Counted from the first letter of the stretch, positions 1 to 7,421 are shown. The stretch is 64,000 nt of DNA from Pseudoneobacillus sp052180215 (GCF_052180215.1 NZ_CP197471.1:2576001-2640000), one strand, 5' to 3'. A program made the numbers and translations. Notes: generated from the letters alone by a model not told the origin.

Positions 1-651
1 TACCAATATAAACATTTCTTGTGTTGTATTAGTTTGGATAATGTTTTCTTTTGAAGTGAAGACTGCTGAACGCATTAATAAATAGTGACCTTCTACCACT
101 GCACCTGAAATAATTAGGGAACTTATTGGTTTTAACCATAATTGAGTTTGGTTTGAAGATTCTTTAGAAAGAAATAGGATCCAAAGCGAAAAAAGAAAAG
201 ATCCAAATATTAAAGCAAAAGATAGGGCAAAAAGAAAAAAGTGAAAGTTAATATTCATATTCATTCCATACATTCCAATAATATGGACTGAAAACACTGC
301 AAAGGTTAGAAATAAACTACCAAAAATAAGTTGAAACTTTTTAGCCTTATTTTTCAAAAGTGTTGAAAAAGCAATTCCTGTAAATAAAATACCGGTAATT
401 AACGATAACAAGGTTAAACCTATATCGTAGTTCGCATAACGATTTAGGTCTGCTGATAGCATCCCTAAAAAATTCATTACCCATATTCCAATACCAAAAG
501 CGAAAGTACCACCTAAAAATAGGAATCGTTTATTTCGTTCTGATGAAGTAATAAGGGTAAACAAGTCGAATGCTGTATATGAAGACATAATCGTTAAAAC
601 GATTGCCACAAGTATCATAACTGGGTTTGAAGCAATTAGTGAAGTTGTCAT
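1..651 (-). CDS. MHYT-type integral membrane sensor protein, C-terminal part outside window
   Basis: The reading frame is open from an ATG at 651 to the window edge (217 codons seen), so the protein is truncated here by the window. It is very hydrophobic, with about six membrane segments. The repeats resemble the MHYT sensor domain: near residues 50-60 it reads WVMNFLGM, later HIIGMYGMN and GHYLLMRSAV, where the family normally has MHY/MHF-x-GM. The typical histidine of the first repeat is replaced by Asn. MHYT domains are proposed to bind copper and sense gases, and are often fused to GGDEF/EAL output domains; any output domain would lie beyond position 1. A GGGGG ribosome-binding site lies about 15 nt upstream. 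The family call is from motif layout only. Confidence 0.6.
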   Translation of the reverse strand, partial: MTTSLIASNPVMILVAIVLTIMSSYTAFDLFTLITSSERNKRFLFLGGTFAFGIGIWVMNFLGMLSADLNRYANYDIGLTLLSLITGILFTGIAFSTLLKNKAKKFQLIFGSLFLTFAVFSVHIIGMYGMNMNINFHFFLFALSFALIFGSFLFSLWILFLSKESSNQTQLWLKPISSLIISGAVVEGHYLLMRSAVFTSKENIIQTNTTQEMFILV

Positions 652-914
652 ATCCTTTTGAATCTACCCCCTTAGATAATAAATAAGTTATAAGATGATT
701 GTAATCTAAACTAATAATCTATGGAAGTGGAATATTTTCAAAAAAAGTTCACAAATAATGCCATAAAGACCTTGACTTTAATGTTATCATGATATATTTT
801 GCCCATTTTTTTATATTTCATAAAAAAGTATACACTTTTTGATCAATCAGGATTATACTGTACTATAACAACTCTAAATATATTAAAACTGTTTTATAAA
901 AAGGAGGAATTATC

Positions 915-1049
915 ATGTTACAAAGTCCTGTAGAATTTTTTAAGAATTTACCAAAAAAGGTTTGTGCGGAATGTGGCCAACATATTCAAGAACAGGCAGA
1001 ATCTTATTTATTAGAGTGTGATCGTTGTTTATCGAAAAAACAGGAATAG
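915..1049 (+). CDS. YhfH family small zinc-ribbon-like protein
   Basis: A 44-residue ORF preceded by a perfect AAGGAGGAAT ribosome-binding site. It begins MLQSPVEFFKNLPKK and then carries two Cys-x2-Cys pairs (CAEC near residue 17 and CDRC near residue 35), so a small zinc-ribbon fold is likely. Length, N-terminus and cysteine spacing match the uncharacterised YhfH family of Bacillus. No function is known. It is monocistronic and followed by a strong hairpin terminator. Confidence 0.75.
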   Translation: MLQSPVEFFKNLPKKVCAECGQHIQEQAESYLLECDRCLSKKQE

Positions 1050-1114
1050 ATGATACAAAAGAACAAAAGTATGCCACCCGTTTAACAACATAATATTATT
1101 TTTCCTAAAACATG

Positions 1115-1151
1115 AAAAAAGCTCACTGAACATTAGTCAGCGAGCTTTTTT
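1115..1151. terminator. Bidirectional rho-independent terminator
   Basis: The stem AAAAAGCTCaCTGA pairs with TCAGcGAGCTTTTT, with A-tracts and T-tracts on both sides. It can end the yhfH-type transcript on + and the large RNA candidate on the minus strand. Confidence 0.85.
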
Positions 1152-1618
1152 AACATCTTTGGGGACCCAACCATGTACATTGGTAGTTTACCCAATGTGT
1201 GTTTGTTCCGATGGATATAACATTAATGGTTATTCAAATCGAAACAATACTTTCTTTGAGTCTTACCTAAAGACCCGATTTTTCCCGCCCAATTTAAAGT
1301 AAACATTATAGGTTATCTTCTTATCCATTAAACTGGATTCGTTAAGTCATTGAAACCTTACTCTGGTAACTTTAAGAGCAGCTGGCTTTAAAACGCTTTA
1401 GAACGTATATCTACTTCCTATAGGCTCTAAACAGTTTAGCATCCAAGCTAGTTTCATTAAACTATCCAATATTCATGGGTTTATTTCTTTAAAAGTAAAG
1501 AACAACCTGAAAATGCTTCTTACTTGAGCGTATGATTCAACTATTCAATTGTCAATCGTTCACATTATCTCGGAACGAACACTGAATGGTTGAGCCTCCA
1601 AAGATGTTAACTTCTTAC
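1115..1618 (-). ncRNA. Candidate large structured non-coding RNA (~500 nt)
   Basis: No ORF of useful length exists here on either strand. On the minus strand there is a -10-like TATACT (1625-1630), then at the 5' end GTTAACATCTTTGG (1598-1611), which pairs over about 440 nt with CCAAAGATGTTAA (1150-1162), immediately followed by the terminator. The closing helix continues inward: CTCAACCAT pairs with ATGGTTGGG, and then GTTCCGA pairs with TCGGAAC. Many local hairpins are visible inside, for example ACATTGG/CCAATGT, TAGTTT/AAACTA and TTCTTT/AAAGAA. A long closing helix with nested hairpins and an intrinsic terminator is the layout of large bacterial RNAs such as OLE or ROOL, but I do not recognise the family. 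An inactive MITE with 13-bp terminal inverted repeats is an alternative. Confidence 0.45.
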
Positions 1619-1753
1619 ACCTTTAGTATACATCTAAAAAATACCTTTAAACGCATAAGTTGTTACATTATTGTGAAGCTTTTTTAAGCTAACATTCAGA
1701 AGATGTATAATCCTAAACTAATCTGCAAAATCTTTAATCAAGGAGTGATCACA

Positions 1754-1939
1754 TTGACTGAAAAAGATAATTATTTAACTAATAGCCCATCTAGACAACA
1801 AGTTACGATTCAAAATGATGACAACTTTCCAAATGCAAAAAATATCCCTGGTGACTCTGTTGATGGACATAAAGAATTAGAAGAAGCTAATGCATTTATA
1901 ACTGGTGAAGAGATAAAACAGCAAAATGAAAATTTGTAA
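1754..1939 (+). CDS. Hypothetical small acidic protein (61 aa)
   Basis: I chose the TTG start at 1754 because AAGGAG lies 8 nt upstream; an in-frame ATG at 1703 has no ribosome-binding site. The product is hydrophilic and acidic, rich in Asn, Asp and Glu, with no membrane segment or cysteine, and probably largely disordered. I do not recognise the family. A strong terminator follows 4 nt after the stop and overlaps the end of the convergent YdjO-like gene. Confidence 0.6.
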   Translation: MTEKDNYLTNSPSRQQVTIQNDDNFPNAKNIPGDSVDGHKELEEANAFITGEEIKQQNENL

Positions 1940-1943
1940 TGGT

Positions 1944-1974
1944 TCTGACCCATTAAGAAATGGGTCAGATTTTT
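1944..1974 (+). terminator. Rho-independent terminator
   Basis: TCTGACCCATT pairs with AATGGGTCAGA and is followed by five T. It is read from the small + gene; the stop codon of the convergent minus gene lies inside the 3' arm. Confidence 0.85.
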
Positions 1975-2150
1975 GGTAGTTCTCTCAATTCATGAATTGT
2001 TTCATTTCCACAAATTGGGCACAGTAAATCATCGGTTGCGTATTCTTTTCTCATCCAACCTTTGCAATTTTCATCAGCACAGGAATATACGTCTGTACTT
2101 ATGTATACCATCTCTTCTTTTTCTTCGAGTGATTTTTTACCAAAAAATAT
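1965..2150 (-). CDS. YdjO-like cold-inducible zinc-ribbon protein, apparent AUA start
   Basis: The frame encodes about 61 residues with two cysteine pairs, one loosely spaced (CADENC near residue 25) and one tight (CPIC near residue 46), and the sequence GWMRKEY after the first pair. This matches the YdjO family, small Bacillus cold-shock-inducible proteins. The expected N-terminus (Met-Phe-Phe-Gly-Lys) is present but the Met codon is ATA (2150-2148), 8 nt after a perfect AGGAGG. No ATG, GTG or TTG stands in the right place. Either AUA (or the ATT just before it) is used as a weak start, or the gene is damaged. Function of the family is unknown. Confidence 0.6.
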   Translation of the reverse strand: MFFGKKSLEEKEEMVYISTDVYSCADENCKGWMRKEYATDDLLCPICGNETIHELRELPKI

Positions 2151-2224
2151 AATAATCGCCTCCTTTTTTCATAGTATTAACTAAAAAAGCTTTTTTTAAC
2201 AAATTTTTTAAAAGGAGTAACAGG

Positions 2225-2350
2225 ATGACTAATCGAAAAAAAACAATTGTAGGCACTGATATTGAAGAAGTTAAAAAATTGAATTCTGAATCTGGGCTTT
2301 CCTATAACCAGGTTAAAAAATTATTAGCAGAAAAATATTTAAAAAGATAA
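2225..2350 (+). CDS. Hypothetical small basic protein (41 aa)
   Basis: An ATG preceded by AAAGGAG about 9 nt upstream opens a 41-residue lysine-rich ORF. The C-terminal half (about residues 22-41, SESGLSYNQVKKLLAEKYLK) looks helical and amphipathic, like the recognition end of a small DNA-binding or antirepressor peptide, but this is only an impression. No family recognised. It converges on the MFS gene, with an imperfect GGCAGGTA/TACCTGCC hairpin (2351-2370) between them. Confidence 0.55.
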   Translation: MTNRKKTIVGTDIEEVKKLNSESGLSYNQVKKLLAEKYLKR

Positions 2351-2360
2351 GGCAGGTATA

Positions 2361-3548
2361 TTACCTGCCTTCTGCTAAATTTGCCCTTTTATAGGAGTGT
2401 CCTTTTTCTTTACGAACTAACCACATGGTTAATAACACTCCAATTAACCCCATTACAAAGAAAAATAAGTAAACAAAATAGATATTTAATTCTTCATAAA
2501 TAATTCCACTAATAAAGGTACTAAACCAGTTCCCTAAACCATTTCCTATTGCTGAATAAATTGTTACAGCTGTAGCAGTAATTTGAACGGGTGTTATTTC
2601 CCGAATATATTGAAGTGCTGCCGGAATAAACAGGCCAATTGAAAAGCCTTGAATGACAGAAGTAATGTATATAATGTTTAAGTTTGGTTCAGAAAAATAT
2701 AAAAGCCATCTTAAACAGCTAATTACCCCCGCAAGTGTAGCCACTTGAAGAATCCCAATTTTATTTATCCAATTTCCTGCTACTCGCATAAATGGAATTT
2801 CGGAGAGAACAGCAACTAAAAAGGCAATCCCTATTCCTGTATATGTTCCACCACGGTCTTGAATAAATAAACTAAAGTAAAAATTATTAGCTAAGTTTGG
2901 ACCAAAAATCATAAACGTTACAACCAAAAAAATCGTAAATTTTTTAATAGCGAATAATTCCTTTATACCAGTAAAAATTTTCATTTTAGCATCAATTTTT
3001 TCGTTAGGAATTTTAGTAGTCAGTAATGAAGCTAGGACTAATGATACGCAAAAAGAAATAAAGATACTTATCGCAAAATGCTCTGATAATTTACCCATTA
3101 TAAAAACAGCTAAGCCGAATCCTAAGGAACCAAATAAACGGATATTTCCGTAATTCTCCTTTATTCTCGTTGAAAATTTTAAGGAGATACTATCAGATAT
3201 AGGTATGATTGCACTTTGGAAAACTGAAACCATTAAAGCAATCAAAAATAAACCATAAAAATCTTCAAACATGGTGAATCCTAAAGACAATAGCCCAGCT
3301 AAGATGGTGGTTATCATTAATAACTTTGTCGGCTTTTTTACATTATCTGATAACATTCCCCATAAAGGCTGAAAGAAGATCATAATGATAGGACCAATGG
3401 ACAGAATAAGTCCAATTTCATAACCATTCATCTTCTGAACATCCCTCAAATATACACTTAATAATGGATACATACTTCCTATTCCAAAAAATGTTAGAAG
3501 GTAGAAGCTCTTTAATGTTTTTAATTGTGATCGTTCTAAAGTATTCAT
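2361..3548 (-). CDS. MFS transporter, HcaT/YwbF-like
   Basis: A 395-residue protein with twelve predicted membrane segments. The start at 3548 is chosen because GGAG lies 8 nt upstream; the longer ORF adds 12 residues without a better site. The loop after segment 2 (QPLWGMLSD, about residue 58) matches the MFS_1-like subgroup that includes phenylpropionate/sugar-efflux-type carriers such as YwbF. Substrate cannot be read from sequence. It is a single gene; its 3' end overlaps a short hairpin shared with the convergent small gene. Confidence 0.75.
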   Translation of the reverse strand: MNTLERSQLKTLKSFYLLTFFGIGSMYPLLSVYLRDVQKMNGYEIGLILSIGPIIMIFFQPLWGMLSDNVKKPTKLLMITTILAGLLSLGFTMFEDFYGLFLIALMVSVFQSAIIPISDSISLKFSTRIKENYGNIRLFGSLGFGLAVFIMGKLSEHFAISIFISFCVSLVLASLLTTKIPNEKIDAKMKIFTGIKELFAIKKFTIFLVVTFMIFGPNLANNFYFSLFIQDRGGTYTGIGIAFLVAVLSEIPFMRVAGNWINKIGILQVATLAGVISCLRWLLYFSEPNLNIIYITSVIQGFSIGLFIPAALQYIREITPVQITATAVTIYSAIGNGLGNWFSTFISGIIYEELNIYFVYLFFFVMGLIGVLLTMWLVRKEKGHSYKRANLAEGR

Positions 3549-3672
3549 CTTCACTCTCCAAATACAAAAAATTAACTTAACCATTGTAACATTAATTGGT
3601 ATTTTATAGTGAATGATTTGATGGGAAGGGTAACTTTTTGACTGTCTTGGTAAGCATTGTTGCTATTATGTA

Positions 3673-3766
3673 GAAGTTGACTTCCACTACAGGATGCTCC
3701 AGTCAACGATTAGTTAAAATATCCATTTCTTTAATAACACTCTGTAAGAATAAAGTGTTATTTTTT
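3673..3766 (+). ncRNA. Candidate small RNA
   Basis: Upstream lies a possible promoter (TTGACT 3638-3643, 17-nt spacer, TGCTAT 3661-3666). The presumed transcript contains GTTGACT (3676-3682) pairing with AGTCAAC (3701-3707) and ends in a convincing terminator: AATAACACT (3733-3741) pairs with AGTGTTATT (3754-3762), then T's. No protein gene on this strand precedes that terminator, so it needs another explanation. Weak -10; not recognised as a known sRNA. Confidence 0.3.
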
Positions 3767-3772
3767 ATATAA

Positions 3773-3960
3773 ATGGCTGTGTTAAAGTACATTGTTGATT
3801 TTTTATAACCTGTTGATTGGAGCGGAAGGCGCGAAGACTCCTGTGGGAGTACGGTTCAGGGGAGACCCCGGAGGCGCAAGCGCCGAGGAGGCTCACCGAA
3901 ACGCCCACGGAAAGCGAAGCGCCTGGAGCGGAAATCAACAACCAAGTTTAACAGAGCCAT
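3773..3960. repeat. GC-rich interspersed repeat with terminal inverted repeats (188 bp)
   Basis: The ends ATGGCTGTGTTAAA and TTTAACAGAGCCAT are inverted copies with one mismatch. The interior (GGAGCGGAAGGCGCGAAG..., GGCGCAAGCGCC..., GGAGCGGAAATCAAC) is much richer in G+C than its surroundings and full of inverted repeats. Elements with this interior are familiar as multi-copy intergenic repeats in Bacillus-group genomes. No ORF inside. It sits between the ends of the sRNA candidate and the FNT gene. Confidence 0.7.
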
Positions 3961-3969
3961 ATAAATAAA

Positions 3970-4017
3970 AGACGGACCCATTTTAGCCATTTTGATTTTG
4001 CGAAGCTTGGTCCGTCT
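3970..4017 (-). terminator. Terminator of the FNT gene
   Basis: On the minus strand AGACGGACC pairs with GGTCCGTCT around a long loop and is followed by TTTTATTT, just after the FNT stop codon. Confidence 0.65.
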
Positions 4018-4026
4018 AGATTGTTG

Positions 4027-4854
4027 TTATGAAATTTTTGTTTGCAGAGTATCCTCTTTTATAACTGGCATTAAATTTGTTGCTTTAGGCTTGGAAGACA
4101 AGTAAACATAGAGGAAACCTACAAAGAAACCACCACCAATGATATTTCCAATGGTTACTGGAATTAAATTATGAATGGCACCTGTTAAAGTAATAGCTTC
4201 AAGATGAGGAACTGCTAAGGAAATGGAAAAGGTAACCATATTAGCTACACTATGTTCAAATCCCGAAGCTACAAAGGCAAACACCAATAAAAGCATCGCA
4301 CTAATCTTCGCTCCATCTCCTTTTATATTTAATGGAATCCAAACTGCTAGGCATACGAGCCAATTACAAAGAATTGCTCTAAAAAATAATTCCATTGTAG
4401 ATAATTCCATCTTATGACTTGCTACATTCATAAGATATTGACTATTGTCTAGTGAAGAAAATAATCCGGATAACATCACCATGAAAGCAAATCCAATAGC
4501 TCCCATTAAATTTCCTAAATAACAGGTAATCCAATTTTCAATGGTGTCCTTCCAAGTGGTCTCTTTTTTTAGGGTACTAATAACAAATGTCATCGTATTG
4601 CCAGTAAACAATTCAGACCCGCCATATATGATCAGAACTAAAGCAAGACCAAAAAAGATCGAACTTACTAAAGAGGTAGCTGGTGAGCGTGCATCAAAAA
4701 ATGACTCTCCAAGTCTATAGGACATCATGATTCCAAAACCAATGTAAACACCTGACAAAGCCGCTCTAACTAAATATTGAAGCAGTGAGGTTTCTAAATA
4801 ACCCTTTTTCTTTTTCGCTAACTCAATGACTAAATCTATTGCAGATGTATTCAT
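4027..4854 (-). CDS. Formate/nitrite transporter (FNT) family channel
   Basis: A 275-residue membrane protein of the usual FNT length, with about six membrane segments and conserved FNT features: the early VRAALSGVYIGFGI helix, GGSELFTGNT (about residue 80), NLMGAIGF, the central NWLVCLAVW and SGFEHSVANM. FNT proteins form pentameric pores for formate, nitrite or hydrosulfide. ATG 4854 is preferred over the adjacent GTG because AAAGGG is 9 nt upstream. A perfect Rex/Fnr-type palindrome lies 22 nt before the start; pflB elsewhere in the window has the same kind of box. I therefore infer formate export during fermentation rather than nitrite transport; no nitrite reductase gene is near. Confidence 0.85.
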   Translation of the reverse strand: MNTSAIDLVIELAKKKKGYLETSLLQYLVRAALSGVYIGFGIMMSYRLGESFFDARSPATSLVSSIFFGLALVLIIYGGSELFTGNTMTFVISTLKKETTWKDTIENWITCYLGNLMGAIGFAFMVMLSGLFSSLDNSQYLMNVASHKMELSTMELFFRAILCNWLVCLAVWIPLNIKGDGAKISAMLLLVFAFVASGFEHSVANMVTFSISLAVPHLEAITLTGAIHNLIPVTIGNIIGGGFFVGFLYVYLSSKPKATNLMPVIKEDTLQTKIS

Positions 4855-4875
4855 CACACAAGACCCTTTCTTTGT

Positions 4876-4893
4876 TTGTGAATTTCATCACAA
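4876..4893 (-). promoter_or_regulatory. Perfect Rex/Fnr-type operator before the FNT gene
   Basis: TTGTGAATTTCATCACAA is TTGTGA-N6-TCACAA without mismatch. This fits the Rex consensus and also the Fnr half-sites TGTGA/TCACA. Being only 22 nt from the start codon, it sits where a repressor would block transcription, which favours Rex over Fnr activation. Confidence 0.65.
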
Positions 4894-4994
4894 TCTTGAT
4901 AAATTCATCATAAACCCATTTCTACCTTTTGTTAATGAACGAAATATGTCAATTTATTAAGCGTTTACAAAACTCAAAAAATGGTCCTTTACCG

Positions 4995-5033
4995 AATTAA
5001 CGCGTCGGGGGTCTGACCCCCGACGCGTTAATT
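4995..5033. repeat. 39-bp perfect palindrome, GGGGGTCTGACCCCC core (copy 1)
   Basis: A perfect inverted repeat centred on T5014: arms AATTAACGCGTCGGGGGTC and the complement. It lies 12 bp after the stop of the MutS2-like gene and may serve as a terminator, although no T-run follows. Related palindromes lie at 21311-21361 and 29020-29072. Confidence 0.85.
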
Positions 5034-5044
5034 TGATAAAGTAT

Positions 5045-6976
5045 TTATTCCTCGTTGTGTTCTATACTTAATCCTTCTATATGCCTTTTTTCCATCAGTT
5101 TCTTTTTCTTACGGTTTTCTACTGAGTCAAACACAATATTAAAGTCATAGTCTGCTGGATACAACTCAGCACTTGAAATATATAAATGCAATCGCTTATG
5201 ATTGATTTCCTGTTTTACTCCTTTGATTTGAACAATATAATTTCCTTTAGCATCCGGACCTTTATAGACAATTCCTATTTCATCAGTTGAGCTGATTTTA
5301 ACATTATCACCCATCTCAAACAGTTGTATATGACTTGTTGTTTCCTTTATTTTCTTTTCACGACGTTGATGTCGATTTATAATTACCTGTTTATCCAACT
5401 CTGCTTTTAATGAAAAATCTTGTTCAGGTATTTTATACTCTTTTGTTTCTTTATAGGTAATGAAATGAGCTTTTTCTATTATTTTCGGATGTAATCCTAG
5501 TTTTAAGGCAATGGCAAATGCTTGGCTATCCCCACCTCTGCCTATAATAAGGCGATAAGTTGGCCTTAAAGTTTCTAAGTCAAATTCCATTGAACCATTA
5601 ATAAATCCTTCATGCTGATAAGCAAATTCTTTTATTTCACTATAATGCGTTGTTGCAAATAACGTACACCCTTTTAGATACAATTGTTCTAATATCGCTG
5701 TTGCTAATCCCATCCCTTCACCTGGGTCAGTTCCAGATCCTAGTTCATCTAGCAATACAAGCGAGCGATCGTTGGCTTCCTTTAATATCTCAACAATATT
5801 AACAATTCTAGAACTAAAGGTACTTAAGTTTTGCTCAATACTTTGCCCATCACCAATATCTACTAATACTTTATGGAAAATACTCATTTGAGATCCACTT
5901 TCCACAGGAAGATGAAGCCCTGATTGAAACATGATTGTTAACAATCCAACAGTCTTAATCGTTACCGTTTTTCCTCCTGTATTTGGACCTGTAATCACTA
6001 ATGAGTGGCAGCCATTGCCGAGTTCGAGATTTAGTGGTACAGCAAGATCTCCCAAAAGTGGGTGCTTTGCATTTTTCAAATATATGTGATGTTCTTCATT
6101 TATCCCAATTGGCACACCATCAATAAATCGGCTATATTTCGCTTTTGCAAACAGAAAGTCATAATGAATCATTGTTTCCATCGCTAAGCGAATTTCTGAT
6201 TCATGACTTTCGACAAGTCCTGTTAGGTATATTAAGACCTTTTCTATTTCCTGTTCTTCTTCCATTATAACCCAGTCAAGCTGTTCCTGACCTGAAGCTA
6301 TTTCTTCAGGTTCAATAAAAATAGTAGAACCTGAAGCAGAGGTATCAATCACATTCCCTTTTATCTTATTTCGGTATTCTTTTTTTATTGGTATAACAAA
6401 CCGGCCGTCACGTTGACTGACAACCGCTTCCTGTAAATACGTTTTATATTTGGAAGACTTTAAGATTTGCAATACCTTTTCCTTCAGGCGCTCTTCTAAA
6501 ATAGCTTTTTGCTTTCTCACCTTTAAAAGTTCTTTACTCGCATAATCATCAACGGCTCCATTTCTAATACACCTTTGAATCTCAGCTTCAAGATTAGGTA
6601 AATCCGAGATAGAGTAAACATAGGAAGTAACGATAGGAGCAACATGTTCCTTATCTTTCATAAATCTTCTCATTTTACTACAGCAATCTAAAAAATGATG
6701 GAGCTTCATTAACTGATCAGCTTTTAAAGCAACCCCTTTATTAATGCCCTTTAGGATTTGCTCCATACCTTCTAACCCATGAACAGGAACGCTACTACTA
6801 ATCTGTAAAATAGAGACTGCTTCTGTTAATTCTGCTAGCCATCCCTCAATTTGTCTTTTATTTACGGAAGGAAATAATTGTAGAACTTGGTTCTTACCTT
6901 CTTGAGTCAATGCGTAACTTGCAATCATTTCTTTAATTCGATTAAACTCTAGTACTTCAAACGTTTGATTATTCAT
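5045..6976 (-). CDS. MutS2-like ATPase lacking the Smr nuclease domain
   Basis: A 643-residue MutS-family protein. The N-terminal core/clamp region (1-300) contains the MutS2-typical DGRFVIPIKKEYRNKIKG and SGSTIFIEP. The ATPase follows: Walker A GPNTGGKT (330-337), Walker B LVLLDELGSGTDP (406-418) and ATTHYSE (441-447). A KOW-like segment is at about 553-600. Canonical B. subtilis MutS2 is about 785 residues and ends in an Smr domain; here the chain stops soon after the KOW region, with a natural-looking charged tail. B. subtilis MutS2 is reported to split collided ribosomes, so a translation role is plausible (inference). Expression appears governed by a peptide-leader attenuator upstream. 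Confidence 0.85.
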   Translation of the reverse strand: MNNQTFEVLEFNRIKEMIASYALTQEGKNQVLQLFPSVNKRQIEGWLAELTEAVSILQISSSVPVHGLEGMEQILKGINKGVALKADQLMKLHHFLDCCSKMRRFMKDKEHVAPIVTSYVYSISDLPNLEAEIQRCIRNGAVDDYASKELLKVRKQKAILEERLKEKVLQILKSSKYKTYLQEAVVSQRDGRFVIPIKKEYRNKIKGNVIDTSASGSTIFIEPEEIASGQEQLDWVIMEEEQEIEKVLIYLTGLVESHESEIRLAMETMIHYDFLFAKAKYSRFIDGVPIGINEEHHIYLKNAKHPLLGDLAVPLNLELGNGCHSLVITGPNTGGKTVTIKTVGLLTIMFQSGLHLPVESGSQMSIFHKVLVDIGDGQSIEQNLSTFSSRIVNIVEILKEANDRSLVLLDELGSGTDPGEGMGLATAILEQLYLKGCTLFATTHYSEIKEFAYQHEGFINGSMEFDLETLRPTYRLIIGRGGDSQAFAIALKLGLHPKIIEKAHFITYKETKEYKIPEQDFSLKAELDKQVIINRHQRREKKIKETTSHIQLFEMGDNVKISSTDEIGIVYKGPDAKGNYIVQIKGVKQEINHKRLHLYISSAELYPADYDFNIVFDSVENRKKKKLMEKRHIEGLSIEHNEE

Positions 6977-7080
6977 TGTTTATTCTCCTTTTAATTTCAA
7001 AACGATTTTTACGTTCTCCAATTAAATAGGACACCCGAGTTGAGATAAGAACTTTGACCAGTCTATTTCCCTTTTACGAC

Positions 7081-7122
7081 AAAAAATAAAAGGCCATAAT
7101 GAACAAACGTCATTACGGCCTT
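7081..7122 (-). terminator. Second leader terminator before the MutS2-like gene
   Basis: On the minus strand AAGGCCGTAATGA pairs with TCATTATGGCCTT, followed by TTATTTTTT. It lies between the attenuator hairpin and the MutS2-like start, so transcription must pass it to express the gene. Confidence 0.75.
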
Positions 7123-7181
7123 CACATAAACAGATTTTCCCCTGTTTAGTATGATTAACAATTATACCCATTCAAATAAAA

Positions 7182-7386
7182 TAAAAAGCTATGCTAAACG
7201 AAGCATAGCTAAAATTGAATTAGTAATTTTGTCTGCTATGACACTGTTCTTAACCTCACTCCAATGCAATAAGAAATAAACCTCCATCAACGGAAGCTTT
7301 TTTTAGCTCGGAATGTCCGTATTTAATTTCACGGTTTAGTTAAGAACGACACCTAACATACAACATACTCCTTTATAAAAAGAATT
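7182..7386 (-). promoter_or_regulatory. Attenuator-like leader RNA with terminator
   Basis: Transcript from the promoter at 7393-7421. GTTCTTAAC (7339-7347), which is part of the leader peptide reading frame, pairs perfectly with GTTAAGAAC (7246-7254). A CATAGC segment (7232-7237 region) lies next to the 3' arm and can pair with GCTATG in the 5' arm of the terminator hairpin AGCTATGC/GCATAGCT (7187-7210, then TTTTTATTTT). Ribosome movement over the leader ORF could thus switch the terminator. The architecture resembles ribosome-mediated attenuation of antibiotic-response genes; the inducer is unknown. Confidence 0.5.
7336..7359 (-). CDS. Leader peptide MLGVVLN
   Basis: ATG at 7359 with AAAGGAG 8 nt upstream opens a seven-codon frame (MLGVVLN) ending in TAA. 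The last three sense codons form the 5' arm of the long leader stem. So strong a ribosome-binding site for so short a frame is typical of regulatory leader peptides. Confidence 0.5.
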   Translation of the reverse strand: MLGVVLN

Positions 7387-7392
7387 AACCTA

Positions 7393-7421
7393 ATAATACA
7401 TAATATGAAAAATTATGTCAA
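7393..7421 (-). promoter_or_regulatory. Sigma-A promoter of the MutS2-like leader
   Basis: TTGACA (7416-7421 on the complement), a 17-nt spacer and TATTAT (7393-7398): a near-consensus vegetative promoter, start near 7386. Confidence 0.75.

Noticed and set aside
1154..1610. Insertion element with 13-bp terminal inverted repeats
   Set aside because: No transposase, no convincing target-site duplication, and a terminator abuts one end in the orientation expected for an RNA. Kept as the alternative explanation only.
2361..3584. Longer start for the MFS gene at 3584
   Set aside because: The extra residues precede the ribosome-binding site that serves ATG 3548.
4223..4417. ORF on + inside the FNT gene (64 aa)
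   Set aside because: Antisense shadow of a well-conserved membrane protein, without ribosome-binding site.
7182..7386. T-box or known metabolite riboswitch before the MutS2-like gene
   Set aside because: No T-box motif (GGTGGNACCGCG) and no conserved riboswitch core recognised; a short ORF with a perfect ribosome-binding site explains the leader better.
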